Shown here piece by piece: positions 45,493 to 55,229 of a stretch of 64,000 nt of DNA; the stretch's first letter is position 1, and each line of letters begins with the position of its first letter. Location: the NCBI GenBank assembly GCA_903867305.1, contig CAIPQU010000079.1, forward strand, positions 1 through 64,000, in the 5' to 3' direction. A program made the position numbers and the translations under genes. Below the pieces are notes generated by a model. The model was not told the origin of the DNA. It did not search any database and saw nothing but the letters and a program-made list of their open reading frames with translations. The stretch is from an uncultured beta proteobacterium. Its GTDB lineage: Bacteria > Pseudomonadota > Gammaproteobacteria > Burkholderiales > Burkholderiaceae.

Positions 45493-45928
45493 ATGCCACC
45501 AACATCGATTCAAATAATGTGCGAGTTTTATCAGGTATAGGTATTGGTCGATGAGTTGCTCGGTCAACATAAACGTGTGTATATAAACCAAGTGCACATA
45601 AAGTATCTTCTTGATTTTTAAAGATGCCTAAGCGATAGGTGACACTCGAATTTCCAATTTTTTCAACACTAACACCAACGGTGACGGTATCTGGAAACGA
45701 GATTGATGCAAAAAATTGACATTGATTGTTGACAACCAATCCTACTTCATTACTTTGCTCAAATTGTAAACAACCGTTTTCCACTAAGATTTGGTTAACT
45801 GCCGTATCAAAGAATGAAAAATAGACCACATTATTGACGTGTAAATAAATGTCGTTATCAGACCAGCGTGTTGAAATCGGTACTAGTTTTGGGAAATTCT
45901 GGCGATGCAAATCAGGAATAGTCGGCAT
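45491..45928 (-). CDS. Hot-dog-fold acyl-CoA thioesterase (4HBT/YbgC type)
   Basis: A 145-residue single hot-dog thioesterase. The N-terminal STRWSDNDIYLHVNNVVYFSFFD places the catalytic Asp and the HxNN-type pattern seen in FadM/YbgC and hydroxybenzoyl-CoA thioesterase relatives. The substrate is unknown; a housekeeping long-chain or aromatic acyl-CoA is likely. It starts 2 bases downstream of radA, at the 3' end of the long minus-strand block. Confidence 0.85.
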   Translation of the reverse strand: MPTIPDLHRQNFPKLVPISTRWSDNDIYLHVNNVVYFSFFDTAVNQILVENGCLQFEQSNEVGLVVNNQCQFFASISFPDTVTVGVSVEKIGNSSVTYRLGIFKNQEDTLCALGLYTHVYVDRATHRPIPIPDKTRTLFESMLVA

Positions 45929-45930
45929 TT

Positions 45931-47292
45931 TTATAAATCTTTCACTAAATGAAGGGCTGTTTCTATCCGATCAACAGCAATCAACTCCATATCATCAAAC
46001 TGCGATTTCTTCGGCATGTTTGCTTTAGGAATAATCGCTCTTTTAAAACCTAATTTAAATGCCTCTTTTAAACGCTCTTGACCCCTAGGGCAAGCTCTGA
46101 TCTCTCCTGCTAAACCCACCTCACCAAATACGACCAAATCCCTTGGTAAAGCCTTGCTCTTCATCGATGATTGTATGGCTAGTAAAACGGCTAAATCAGC
46201 CGCTGGCTCTGTAATCTTAACGCCACCAACAGCGTTTAAAAAAACATCCTGATCAAAGCAAGCGATCCCAGCATGACGATGCATCACGGCGAGTAACATG
46301 GCAAGTCGATTCTGTTCTAGCCCAACGGCAAGTCTTCTTGGATTTGGAACATGAGATTGATCTACTAAAGCCTGAATTTCGACTAGTAAAGGCCTAGTTC
46401 CCTCTTGCGTAACCAAAATACAGGTTCCTGGAACCGGTGTATCACTTTGTGATAAAAATAGTGCCGAAGGATTATTAACACCTTTTAGCCCTTTATCCGT
46501 CATTGCAAATACACCTAATTCATTGACAGCACCAAATCGATTCTTGATGGCTCTTACAAGCCTAAATGAAGATTGGGTATCCCCTTCAAAATACAAGACA
46601 GTATCAACAATATGCTCTAGCACCCGGGGACCTGCAATATTACCTTCTTTTGTAACGTGCCCAACCAAGACAATCGAAATACCGGATGATTTAGCAAGTC
46701 GTGTCAACTGGGCAGCACATTCACGAACTTGTGCAACCGATCCAGGTGCAGAGGATAAGGCCTCAGAATAAACCGTTTGAATTGAATCAATAACGGCTAC
46801 TCGAGGCTTAACCGCCTCTAGGGCGGGAATGATTTTTTCTAAAAGAATTTCAGGATAAACATCTAAGCCTGGAGCAAAAGATCCAATGCGTTGAGCTCGA
46901 AGTGCAATTTGCGCTGAGGATTCCTCACCACTGACATACATCACTGACTCACCTTGTTGACTCAGTGCCGCTAAGGTTTGTAATAACAAGGTTGATTTAC
47001 CAATCCCAGGATCTCCACCGATCAATACCACCCCTGCATCAACTAAGCCACCTCCTAGTACTCGATCAAACTCAGGTATTAAAGTTGAAATCCTGCCGTA
47101 ATCCTCGAGGGTGATTTCTGATAACTTTTGTGATGGCGTGGTTTTGCTAAGGCCAATAAAGCGTTGATTAGATGATTTTTCAAGAAACTCCTCTAAAGAA
47201 TTCCACTCCTGACAAGCTGGACACTGTCCATTCCATTTAGGAAAGCTTGCGCCACAGTTGCTACAGACGTATTGAGTTTTAACTTTAGACAC
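45931..47292 (-). CDS. radA: DNA repair protein RadA
   Basis: A 453-residue RecA-like ATPase promoting branch migration in recombination. The N-terminal zinc finger is CSNCGASFPKWNGQCPAC, Walker A GDPGIGKSTLLLQ, the RadA-specific KNRFGAVNELGVF lies near 250, and a C-terminal Lon-like domain includes KRAIIPKANMP. The start codon is GTG at 47292, matching the family start MSKVKTQYVC. It begins 2 bases after the upstream gene. Confidence 0.98.
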   Translation of the reverse strand: MSKVKTQYVCSNCGASFPKWNGQCPACQEWNSLEEFLEKSSNQRFIGLSKTTPSQKLSEITLEDYGRISTLIPEFDRVLGGGLVDAGVVLIGGDPGIGKSTLLLQTLAALSQQGESVMYVSGEESSAQIALRAQRIGSFAPGLDVYPEILLEKIIPALEAVKPRVAVIDSIQTVYSEALSSAPGSVAQVRECAAQLTRLAKSSGISIVLVGHVTKEGNIAGPRVLEHIVDTVLYFEGDTQSSFRLVRAIKNRFGAVNELGVFAMTDKGLKGVNNPSALFLSQSDTPVPGTCILVTQEGTRPLLVEIQALVDQSHVPNPRRLAVGLEQNRLAMLLAVMHRHAGIACFDQDVFLNAVGGVKITEPAADLAVLLAIQSSMKSKALPRDLVVFGEVGLAGEIRACPRGQERLKEAFKLGFKRAIIPKANMPKKSQFDDMELIAVDRIETALHLVKDL

Positions 47293-47294
47293 AA

Positions 47295-47792
47295 TTAATC
47301 AAGGGGAGAAGTTTGGCGATTTTCTTTTGCACGCTTTGCTGCATCTTTTCTTCGTTCCTCAAGCTCCTCTGCTCGCTCGGCTCTTAAACGTTGCTTCTCT
47401 TCATAGGTAGCTCGATTATTGGCTCTTTCTTGAACCTTTTTCGGATCTTGATACTCAGCAATACGTAATTGATCTTTTTCATCTTTGATGGCTTCATTCA
47501 CTAACCGTTGCCGATCATGTAAGGCTATTTCTTGATCTCGAATAACTTTCAACTCTTTTAATAATTGGACTCGGGCTTTATCCATACATCGTTGAACCCA
47601 AAACAACAAATAGCATTCTTTTACATTGGAGTCATAACGATATTGAGTCCACTCTTTTTGTAAATTGAGTTGACTTTGTACCTCTTCGAGGACCACTAGT
47701 TCCTTTTCTTGAACTTGACCCGCGAATCCATTAAAAACAGAAAAAATACCTATTAGTAATAGATATTTTTGAAATCTAAACAGCAATGACAT
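47295..47792 (-). CDS. Secreted charged coiled-coil protein of unknown function
   Basis: A 165-residue exported protein I cannot assign to a named family. I chose ATG 47792, which gives a clean signal peptide (about 1-24, YLLLIGIFSVFNGFAG); a longer frame would run into the preceding gene. The mature part has two cysteines (Cys60 and Cys69, in VKECYLLFWVQRCMD), likely a disulfide, followed by a long Glu/Arg/Lys/Gln-rich helix (about 70-160) typical of a periplasmic coiled coil. It sits between the DUF442 gene and radA, a position I believe is conserved in related Burkholderiales. Confidence 0.75.
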   Translation of the reverse strand: MSLLFRFQKYLLLIGIFSVFNGFAGQVQEKELVVLEEVQSQLNLQKEWTQYRYDSNVKECYLLFWVQRCMDKARVQLLKELKVIRDQEIALHDRQRLVNEAIKDEKDQLRIAEYQDPKKVQERANNRATYEEKQRLRAERAEELEERRKDAAKRAKENRQTSPLD

Positions 47793-47794
47793 AT

Positions 47795-48136
47795 TTATGT
47801 GCGAAGCGCCAAATGATATAGGTTGGTTGACCTTGCACCACTGCGGCAAAATGCAAGAATAGGCTTAGGCATCGAATCGATTAAACTCGCCATTTGCTGG
47901 ACTTGCTCGGGAGTAATTGCTCCACTAATCACCGGTAAGTAGGCAAATTGCATACCACTAGCCTCTACCTGTTTTTCAATATCAACATGTAATGGCTGAT
48001 CATGCCCACCTTCCATATCGGGGCGATTATCAATGACACTTTTATACCCCAGTGCGGCAATCTGCGATACTTCCTCCGGGGAAATTTGACCCACTGTGGA
48101 AAATTCTGAATTATGTTTGGTAATTTCTAAAGCCAT
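47795..48136 (-). CDS. DUF442/TIGR01244-family phosphatase-like sulfurtransferase
   Basis: A 113-residue small protein of the TIGR01244/DUF442 family, with a dual-specificity-phosphatase-like fold. The active loop is CRSGARS with Cys97 and Arg102. SVIDNRPDMEGG near 33-44 is also conserved. Members are called sulfur transferase or phosphatase without firm substrate evidence; some are fused to sulfide dioxygenase-like domains. It lies 2 bases downstream of metZ, so a sulfur-related role is suggested but unproven. Confidence 0.85.
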   Translation of the reverse strand: MALEITKHNSEFSTVGQISPEEVSQIAALGYKSVIDNRPDMEGGHDQPLHVDIEKQVEASGMQFAYLPVISGAITPEQVQQMASLIDSMPKPILAFCRSGARSTNLYHLALRT

Positions 48137-48138
48137 TT

Positions 48139-49341
48139 TTATCTCCCTGATTGAATAAGATCAAAGCCACGCTTTAAATCATTTTTTAAATCGTTCACAT
48201 TCTCAAGTCCAACCGAAATCCTAATTAGACCTTCGACAATACCAGCTTGTTCACGATCAGCAACGGGCATACGGCCATGCGTGGTCGTCGCTGGATGAGT
48301 AATCGTGGTGCGGGTGTCGCCCAAGTTTGCGGTAATGGAACATATCTGAGTATTATCAATTACCTTCCATGCATTTTCACGCCCACCTTTAACCACAAAA
48401 GAAACAATTGCCCCCCCCTTACTTTGCTGACGCATGGCTAATGCATGTTGTGGGTGAGAAGGAAGTTGAGGATGGTAAACACGCTCTACCATATCCAACG
48501 ATTCAAGCCAACTGGCAAGCTCAAATGCTTGGTCACTTTGCTTTTCAACGCGAATCGATAAAGTCTCTAACCCTTTTAATAAAACCCATGCATTAAATGC
48601 TGATAAAGTCGGCCCAGTAATACGGTTAAATCCAAAAATCTTAGATATCAACTCTTCAGAACCTAAAATAGCCCCACCTAATACGCGACCCTGACCATCT
48701 AAAAATTTTGTGGCTGAATGAATAATAACGTCAGCACCTAACTCAAATGGCTTTTGTAAAACAGGTGTGCAAAAACAGTTATCGACGACCAGCAAAGCAC
48801 CACTTGTCCGGCAAACTTGACTGATCGCCCGAATATCTGCAATTTCAGTCAGTGGATTCGATGGACTTTCAATGTAGACCATCTTCGTATTGGGCTGCAT
48901 CGCTGCTTGAAACGCTTGAACATTTGATAAATCAACGTAGGTGGTAGAAATATCAAACTTCGAAAGAATATTACTGAACATCTGAATCGTTGAGCCAAAA
49001 ACGGAACGTGAACAAATAATATGATCACCTGCTTTGAGCACAGTCAGAGACAAAGCAAAAATTGCTGCCATTCCTGAAGCTGTGGCAATACATGCTGGAG
49101 CTCCCTCTAATGCAGCCAAACGATCTTGAAACATTGTGACTGAGGGATTCGTAAATCTTGAATAAATATAGCCATTTTGTGCATTGGCAAACTTATCAGC
49201 CGCTACTTGAGAATTCTCATAAACAAAACTTGAGGTCAAAAACATGGCCTCAGAATGTTCATTAAATTCTGTACGCATAGTGCCCGACCGAACTGCTAAG
49301 GTATCGATATGCAAATCGGTCATTTTTTTCTGATCAGACAT
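48139..49341 (-). CDS. metZ: O-succinylhomoserine sulfhydrylase
   Basis: A 400-residue Cys/Met-metabolism PLP enzyme (trans-sulfuration family) that forms homocysteine from O-succinylhomoserine and sulfide. The PLP Lys is in HSATKFLDGQGRVLGG; NGYIYSRFTNPSV and the C-terminal GLIRISVGLENVNDL are typical. MetZ rather than MetB/MetC follows from the Burkholderiales context beside purF and the TLAVRSG N terminus. I chose ATG 49341, with AAGGGG 6 bases before it. Confidence 0.93.
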   Translation of the reverse strand: MSDQKKMTDLHIDTLAVRSGTMRTEFNEHSEAMFLTSSFVYENSQVAADKFANAQNGYIYSRFTNPSVTMFQDRLAALEGAPACIATASGMAAIFALSLTVLKAGDHIICSRSVFGSTIQMFSNILSKFDISTTYVDLSNVQAFQAAMQPNTKMVYIESPSNPLTEIADIRAISQVCRTSGALLVVDNCFCTPVLQKPFELGADVIIHSATKFLDGQGRVLGGAILGSEELISKIFGFNRITGPTLSAFNAWVLLKGLETLSIRVEKQSDQAFELASWLESLDMVERVYHPQLPSHPQHALAMRQQSKGGAIVSFVVKGGRENAWKVIDNTQICSITANLGDTRTTITHPATTTHGRMPVADREQAGIVEGLIRISVGLENVNDLKNDLKRGFDLIQSGR

Positions 49342-49351
49342 GACAAGCCCC

Positions 49352-50893
49352 TTAATCTTCACCCGTCAATTGTAAATTAAGCTGAGATCTTGAAAAGTCA
49401 CTTTGATCACCAGCACGATCTTCCATTGCTTTAGGAGCCATCCTTGCTGCCTCTAGAGCATCTAAATAGGAGCTCGTAATATCACCTGTTACATAATCAC
49501 CATCAAAACAGGATGCTTCGAAACGGTTAATTAAAGGATTAATATCGCGAATCGCTTGTTTTAAATCATCAACATCTTGATAGATGAGTTGATCTGAACC
49601 AATCATCTCATTAATCTCTTCTAGGTTTCGTCCATAGGCAACTAGCTCACCACGGGTAGGCATGTCTATACCGTAGACATTAGGAAAACATACGGGTGGA
49701 GCTGCGGAAGCAAAAATAACTTTTCTAGCTCCAGCACTTCTTGCCATTTGAACAATCTCATAAGAAGTCGTTCCACGCACAATCGAATCATCAACAATCA
49801 AGACCGATTTATTTTCAAACTCAACACGCATCGCATTTAGTTTTTGACGAACTGACTTCTTCCGCACGGCTTGTCCAGGCATGATAAAAGTTCGACCAAT
49901 ATATCTGTTCTTAAAAAAACCTTCTCGATATTCAAGACCTAATAATTTAGCTACTTGCATTGCAGCCGGCCGACTAGAATCTGGTATCGGCATCACAACG
50001 TCGATATCAGATATATCCGTTTCTCTTTTAATCTTTTGTGCTAAATAGTCGCCCATGCGCATTCTGACATCGAAGATAGAAATTCCATCCATGAAGGAAT
50101 CTGGACGCGCTAAATAAACATACTCAAAGACACATGGGTTTAAATCTGCATCTGCAACGATTTGACGACTTGCAAAATTACCATCTAAGTCGACAAAAAT
50201 TGCTTCTCCTGGAGCAACATCACGGACAAATTCATAACCTATACCCTCAATCGCCACGGACTCAGAAGTCACCATCCATTGTGATTTACCATGACCAATA
50301 TCCATTCTGCCGATACATAATGGACGAATACCATGGGGATCACGAAAGGCAAGTAACCCATATCCAGCAATAATCGATACCACAGCAAAAGAACCTTCTA
50401 AACGCTGAAATACATTTTCTAAGGCAACGAATGCCGAAGAGGCGTCAAGGGCAATACTATCCGTGGAGCGCTGAATTTCATCAGCCAAAACATTGAGTAG
50501 CACTTCCGTATCTGAGCTCGTGTTGATATGGCGACGATCGCGATGAAACATCTCATCACGCAAGCGCGTTGCATTCGTAATATTACCGTTGTGTGCCAAT
50601 ACGATACCAAATGGCGCACTTACATAAAAGGGCTGAGCCTCTTCTTCACTGCTTGCTGAACCTGCAGTAGGATATCGAACTTGACCTATGCCAGAATTTC
50701 CGACAAGTGCGCGCATATTCCGCGTTCTAAAAACATCTCGAACTAATCCATTTGCTTTATGCATATGAAAAGATCTGCCATTGTGAGTGGCAATCCCCGC
50801 AGCATCTTGACCACGATGTTGTAATAATAATAAGGCGTCGTAAATCAATTGATTTACAGGATCATTAGCCACAACCCCAATAATTCCACACAT
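49352..50893 (-). CDS. purF: Amidophosphoribosyltransferase
   Basis: A 513-residue enzyme making 5-phosphoribosylamine from PRPP and glutamine, the first step of purine synthesis. The N-terminal Ntn glutaminase exposes Cys2 (MCGIIGV), and the phosphoribosyltransferase domain has the PRPP motif VLIVDDSIVRGTTS near 360. It lies 18 bases downstream of cvpA and 10 upstream of metZ, the common cvpA-purF order. Regulation by a purine repressor is possible but no operator was recognised. Confidence 0.98.
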   Translation of the reverse strand: MCGIIGVVANDPVNQLIYDALLLLQHRGQDAAGIATHNGRSFHMHKANGLVRDVFRTRNMRALVGNSGIGQVRYPTAGSASSEEEAQPFYVSAPFGIVLAHNGNITNATRLRDEMFHRDRRHINTSSDTEVLLNVLADEIQRSTDSIALDASSAFVALENVFQRLEGSFAVVSIIAGYGLLAFRDPHGIRPLCIGRMDIGHGKSQWMVTSESVAIEGIGYEFVRDVAPGEAIFVDLDGNFASRQIVADADLNPCVFEYVYLARPDSFMDGISIFDVRMRMGDYLAQKIKRETDISDIDVVMPIPDSSRPAAMQVAKLLGLEYREGFFKNRYIGRTFIMPGQAVRKKSVRQKLNAMRVEFENKSVLIVDDSIVRGTTSYEIVQMARSAGARKVIFASAAPPVCFPNVYGIDMPTRGELVAYGRNLEEINEMIGSDQLIYQDVDDLKQAIRDINPLINRFEASCFDGDYVTGDITSSYLDALEAARMAPKAMEDRAGDQSDFSRSQLNLQLTGED

Positions 50894-50911
50894 AAGCTAT
50901 CTTTCAGTTTA

Positions 50912-51442
50912 TTAAGGAACTTTACGAATATCTGTAGCATCCTTGAGTTGACTAGCCCAATCGACAGGCAACCAAGCGCGAATTAATCCAACAGCAAACT
51001 CTACACCAGGTCGAGTTAGCGCATCTTTATATTCTGAACTTTTCGGAATATCAGTTAAAGCAAATATGGTCGATAGTATGACGATAATCAAAGCCCCTCG
51101 CAAAACACCAAAAAAAGAACCCAAGAGTCTATCAATAAAAGAAAGCCCTACTGTGCTAATCACCCGATTAAACATGCCGGTAATAATTTTTGACACGATC
51201 ATTACCACGATAAAGATCGCAATAAATCCAAGAACAATTTGTCCTGATTTTCCGCCTGGTAATGAACTGAACCATAGATGTGCAACTTCACCACCAAAAC
51301 GATACCCCAGGTACATCGCTAGCCCAAAACCAATCAAGGATAGCACTTCTCGTACAAAGCCCCGAACCAAGCCAACAATGGCAGAAATCACGATGACACC
51401 AATCACAATAAAATCTACTGAAGTAAATGCAAAAGTGTTCAT
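50912..51442 (-). CDS. cvpA: CvpA family inner-membrane protein
   Basis: A 176-residue membrane protein with four predicted hydrophobic helices (about 8-28, 33-50, 70-90, 105-128). Family blocks are FTSVDFIVIGVIVISAIVGLVRGFVREVLS in parts and LSFIDRLLGSFFGVLRG. In E. coli it is needed for colicin V production and envelope stress resistance; its biochemical role is unclear. It overlaps the SPOR gene by one base and precedes purF. Confidence 0.95.
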   Translation of the reverse strand: MNTFAFTSVDFIVIGVIVISAIVGLVRGFVREVLSLIGFGLAMYLGYRFGGEVAHLWFSSLPGGKSGQIVLGFIAIFIVVMIVSKIITGMFNRVISTVGLSFIDRLLGSFFGVLRGALIIVILSTIFALTDIPKSSEYKDALTRPGVEFAVGLIRAWLPVDWASQLKDATDIRKVP

Positions 51443-52155
51443 TACGGGTTAGCCTTCATCTCAACAATTTTGGGAGTGACGTCGAGCTCAGCCATCTTCT
51501 TCATTGCCGCTTGCGCATCTTCTTTACTTGTAAAGGGGCCCGCTCTGAGGATATAGAAGGTGCCACCATCAGACTCTTTTTTACGCTCAATGACATAAGT
51601 AGAGATTTTTAAATCTTTTAATTTGCCAGACATTTTTTTTACACGATCATTCGAACTAAATGTCGCTACCTGAATATAAAACTTTTTGGGTTTTTCTACC
51701 TCTTTTGTTTTTGATTCAGATATCACCTCCTCCACAGGATCAGTCGCAACTTTATTTGATTTCGAATCATTAAGATCATTTTTAGAGTTGGCAATTACCG
51801 TTTCTTTGGAAGATTCATCCACCGTCGGTGTCGCACTTTTATTCACCATCGAGTCTTTCAGTTCTGCATTCGGACTAGCGGCATCCGTCACAGAAGTAAC
51901 CACTTGCAAAACTACATCGTTTTTTACTTTTTTAGGCTCAGAATCAAAAATTCGAGGTAATCCAATAATTGCAACTAAAAGTAAAAAACCCGCACCAATT
52001 AATCGATGACGGGCTCTTTGTACTTCTGGATTTTCAATTAAAGAAACGGTATCGTCTTCCGTGCTTACTTGCCTTCTGGACTTTAAACTAGGTTCGACAC
52101 GCTCATTTTTAGAATCTGTAGTGTTCTTATTTTTAAATTTTAGAAATGAAATCAT
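51442..52155 (-). CDS. SPOR-domain (DedD-like) division protein
   Basis: A 237-residue bitopic protein: a cytoplasmic Lys/Glu-rich N terminus, one membrane helix (about 52-69, RLIGAGFLLLVAIIGLPRIF), a low-complexity Ser/Asp/Lys linker (about 75-155) and a C-terminal SPOR domain (about 157-235, FYIQVATFSSNDRVKKM). SPOR domains bind septal glycans denuded of stem peptides, so a septum localisation is expected. The folC-SPOR-cvpA-purF order is typical of beta-proteobacteria. Confidence 0.92.
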   Translation of the reverse strand: MISFLKFKNKNTTDSKNERVEPSLKSRRQVSTEDDTVSLIENPEVQRARHRLIGAGFLLLVAIIGLPRIFDSEPKKVKNDVVLQVVTSVTDAASPNAELKDSMVNKSATPTVDESSKETVIANSKNDLNDSKSNKVATDPVEEVISESKTKEVEKPKKFYIQVATFSSNDRVKKMSGKLKDLKISTYVIERKKESDGGTFYILRAGPFTSKEDAQAAMKKMAELDVTPKIVEMKANP

Positions 52156-52180
52156 CGATTTTCAGTAAATTGGAGGATCT

Positions 52181-53494
52181 TTAATGCTTCTTTAAGTTAC
52201 GCAAACCCATTACAGCACTCACCGTTAAGAAAGAGCCGAATACCAGTATTCTATCATTTTGACCAACGCTTTCGAGGGTTTTTTCGTAAGCTAAGGCTGG
52301 GTCTGAAAAAGTATCAACGCCCGCCTCCTTGGTATTTTTGACGCCTAAATGCTCTAAAGTTTGTTGGAGTTGACTTGCCGTTGCCGCTCTAGGAAGTGGT
52401 AAATCAACACAATGCCAATAATCGACGATTCCTAACATAGGGCGTATCACTCCTTCGATGTCTTTATCGGACATAACACCAAAAATCGCATGGGTGAATG
52501 GAAAATACCCCATCTTATCAAGACTAGCAGCCAATGCACTACTGGCATGGGGATTATGGGCCACATCTAATACAATCGTAGGCTGTCCGGCAAGTACCTG
52601 AAATCTTCCTGGTAAATCAACCATTGCAAATCCATTACGAATAGACTGAACGCCAACTGGCAATATCTCTCGTAAACTCATCAAAGCAGCGATCACCCCT
52701 GCCGCATTGAGCAATTGATTAGCCCCTCTCAAGGCAGGATAGGCTAAACCATTGACTCTTCTTGATCTTCCGGACCATGACCATTGTTGCTGATCCCCAG
52801 AAAAATTAAAGTCTCGGCCATGTAACCATAGGTCAGCCCCTATTTTCTCGGCATATTGTATGAGAGTTGATGGCGCTACCGGATCGGAACACACCGCAAC
52901 TTTTCCCGATCGCATAATTCCAGCCTTCTCTAAAGCAATTTTTTCTCTCGTATTACCTAATAAGGCCATATGATCTAAATCAATGCTGGTGATCACCGCA
53001 CAATCAGCATCAATAATATTGACGGCGTCCAAACGCCCTCCTAACCCAACTTCCAAAATCACAACATCCAAATTTGCTTTAGAAAACAAGTGCATGATAG
53101 CGAGGGTTGTGAACTCAAAATACGTCAAACTCACCACTTCTGGTAATGAGGACCGAGCCTTCTCAACCATCTGAAAATGCTCCAATAAAAGCTCTTCGGA
53201 AACACTTTCTCGACCAATTCTTGCCCTTTCTTTAAAATCAATAAAATGGGGGGAAGTATGGCAACCAACACGATACCCTGCCTCAGCAAGTATCGCCTCT
53301 AGCAAAGCACAAGTGGAACCTTTGCCATTGGTTCCGGCAACGGTGATGACGGTACAAGTGAAATTTAAGTTGAGAGCCTCTTTAACCTGATTGATCCGAG
53401 TAAGGCCCATATCAATCCCAACCGGATGGGCAGATTCAAGAAAGGCTAACCAAGTTGGTAAATCAGAAAAATACCGAGAGTCTTTAGAAAACAC
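52181..53494 (-). CDS. folC: Dihydrofolate synthase / folylpolyglutamate synthase
   Basis: A 437-residue Mur-ligase-family enzyme adding glutamate to dihydropteroate and folates. The ATP-binding loop is TVAGTNGKGSTCALLEAIL near 50-68; HTSPHFIDFKERARI and VGLGGRLDAVNII are FolC-specific. The start is GTG at 53494, with no in-frame ATG upstream that would leave accD intact. It begins 10 bases downstream of accD. Confidence 0.97.
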   Translation of the reverse strand: MFSKDSRYFSDLPTWLAFLESAHPVGIDMGLTRINQVKEALNLNFTCTVITVAGTNGKGSTCALLEAILAEAGYRVGCHTSPHFIDFKERARIGRESVSEELLLEHFQMVEKARSSLPEVVSLTYFEFTTLAIMHLFSKANLDVVILEVGLGGRLDAVNIIDADCAVITSIDLDHMALLGNTREKIALEKAGIMRSGKVAVCSDPVAPSTLIQYAEKIGADLWLHGRDFNFSGDQQQWSWSGRSRRVNGLAYPALRGANQLLNAAGVIAALMSLREILPVGVQSIRNGFAMVDLPGRFQVLAGQPTIVLDVAHNPHASSALAASLDKMGYFPFTHAIFGVMSDKDIEGVIRPMLGIVDYWHCVDLPLPRAATASQLQQTLEHLGVKNTKEAGVDTFSDPALAYEKTLESVGQNDRILVFGSFLTVSAVMGLRNLKKH

Positions 53495-53504
53495 AGCGCA
53501 TCAT

Positions 53505-54380
53505 TCAAGAAGCAATCGAATCTGCCGACTGTTTTTGTAAAAGAGCTAATAGTTTGGCTATTTCAGAGCGCATCTGGCGCCGATCAACAATCATATCAAT
53601 GCCACCTTTTTGCATGAGAAATTCAGAGCGCTGAAAACCTTCCGGCAATTTTTCACGAACCGTTTGTTCAATGACGCGAGGTCCTGCAAATCCTATCAAG
53701 GCCTTAGGTTCAGCCATAACAATATCACCCATAAAGGCAAAACTCGCTGAGATACCCCCCATCGTTGGATCAGTTAATACGCTGATATACGGTAACTTGG
53801 CATGTGCCAATTTAGTTAACATCGAGTTAGTCTTTGCCATTTGCAAAAGCGATAAAAGGCTCTCTTGCATCCTAGCACCACCAGTTGCAGTAATACAAAT
53901 AAAAGGCACCTTTTGTTCAAGTGCCATTTGTGCGCCTCTGACAAAGCGCTCTCCAACAACTGACCCCATCGAACCGCCCATAAATTCAAATTCAAAACAA
54001 GCGATAATCACTGGCAAAGTCTGTATTGAACCACCCATTACGACCATAGCATCGGTCTCACCTGAATTTTCCATCGCATCTTTCAGGCGATCAGGATATT
54101 TTTTAGTATCTTTAAATTTGAGGGCATCAATGGGTAATATCTCTTGACCAATTTCAAAACGACCCTCTTTATCGAGTAAATACTCTAAACGTACACGTGC
54201 CCGAATCCGCATATGATGATTACACTTAGGGCAAACATTTAAATTAGCTTCAACATCGGTTCTATAAAGAACCGCTTCACACGAAACACACTTGACCCAC
54301 AAACCTTCAGGGACTGATTTACGAACACTAGGATCAGTTTGTTGAATTTGTGGTGGTAATAACTTATCAATCCAACTCAT
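53505..54380 (-). CDS. accD: Acetyl-CoA carboxylase carboxyltransferase subunit beta
   Basis: A 291-residue subunit transferring CO2 from biotin to acetyl-CoA, committing carbon to fatty acids. The N-terminal zinc ribbon is [20 protein letters not shown] (30-49), with CNHH following. The crotonase-like core contains [17 protein letters not shown] and [20 protein letters not shown]. It lies between trpA and folC, a standard proteobacterial order. The alpha subunit gene is not in the window. Confidence 0.98.
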   Translation of the reverse strand: MSWIDKLLPPQIQQTDPSVRKSVPEGLWVKCVSCEAVLYRTDVEANLNVCPKCNHHMRIRARVRLEYLLDKEGRFEIGQEILPIDALKFKDTKKYPDRLKDAMENSGETDAMVVMGGSIQTLPVIIACFEFEFMGGSMGSVVGERFVRGAQMALEQKVPFICITATGGARMQESLLSLLQMAKTNSMLTKLAHAKLPYISVLTDPTMGGISASFAFMGDIVMAEPKALIGFAGPRVIEQTVREKLPEGFQRSEFLMQKGGIDMIVDRRQMRSEIAKLLALLQKQSADSIAS

Positions 54381-54400
54381 GTTAATTCTCTTTCCTATTT

Positions 54401-55216
54401 TCAGACATTGGAAACATCAGAACTATCCAAAGCTAAACGAATTTCACGAATAAAATCTTTCAGTGATTGTAACCCTGTATCACCAGGTGACTCCTCTAGA
54501 ATTTGTACTAACTTACTGCCAATCACGACTGCATCACCACTTTTACTGAGTTTGCGTGCGGACTCTGCATCACGGATACCAAAACCAATGGCTAACGGGG
54601 TTGAAGTTTTTTCACGAATCATCTGCGTCATTGATGCAACATCGGCCGTATTCAAATGATTTGCGCCAGTTACCCCTTTTAAAGAAACATAGTAAATATA
54701 ACCACTTGAAGCCTTTGCAACGTTAGCAATTCTTTGTGGAGACGAGGTTGGAGAAAGCAAAAAAATCGGTGACAAACCTAATGCCTTTAATTGCTCAGAG
54801 AATTCAAAACACTCTTCAGGAGGGTAATCAACGACTAAAACACCATCAACACCGGAACTTAAGGCTTTTTGGGTAAATTTATCAATTCCCATTCTTTCGA
54901 TGGGGTTCGCGTATCCCATAAGAACTATAGGTGTATGCTGATTTGTTGTCCGAAATGCTTGTACCATCTGTAAACAGCGCTCTAAATTCATCCCCTTGTG
55001 TAAAGCTCTTTCCGATGCTCTCTGAATAACAGGGCCATCAGCCATGGGGTCTGAAAATGGAATACCTAATTCAATAATATCCGCGCCAGCCTCGACTAAA
55101 GTATGCATGATTGATACAGTTTGTTCTGGATCTGGATCACCAGCGGTTACAAAAGGAATCAAACCTTTTTTACCATTGGCCGAAAGGTTTTTAAACACAT
55201 CATCAATGCGACTCAT
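54401..55216 (-). CDS. trpA: Tryptophan synthase alpha chain
   Basis: A 271-residue TIM barrel cleaving indole-3-glycerol phosphate to indole. Catalytic Glu and Asp lie in [21 protein letters not shown] chose ATG 55216 ([11 protein letters not shown]), which lies just after the trpB stop at 55230; the longer frame would add 15 residues from inside trpB. It is coupled to trpB for tunnelling of indole. Confidence 0.97.
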   Translation of the reverse strand: MSRIDDVFKNLSANGKKGLIPFVTAGDPDPEQTVSIMHTLVEAGADIIELGIPFSDPMADGPVIQRASERALHKGMNLERCLQMVQAFRTTNQHTPIVLMGYANPIERMGIDKFTQKALSSGVDGVLVVDYPPEECFEFSEQLKALGLSPIFLLSPTSSPQRIANVAKASSGYIYYVSLKGVTGANHLNTADVASMTQMIREKTSTPLAIGFGIRDAESARKLSKSGDAVVIGSKLVQILEESPGDTGLQSLKDFIREIRLALDSSDVSNV

Positions 55217-55229
55217 GAATTCAATATCC

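Noticed and set aside
53671-54147. A 158-codon open frame on the plus strand inside accD
   Set aside because: Antisense shadow of the conserved carboxyltransferase core; no ribosome-binding site and no family resemblance.
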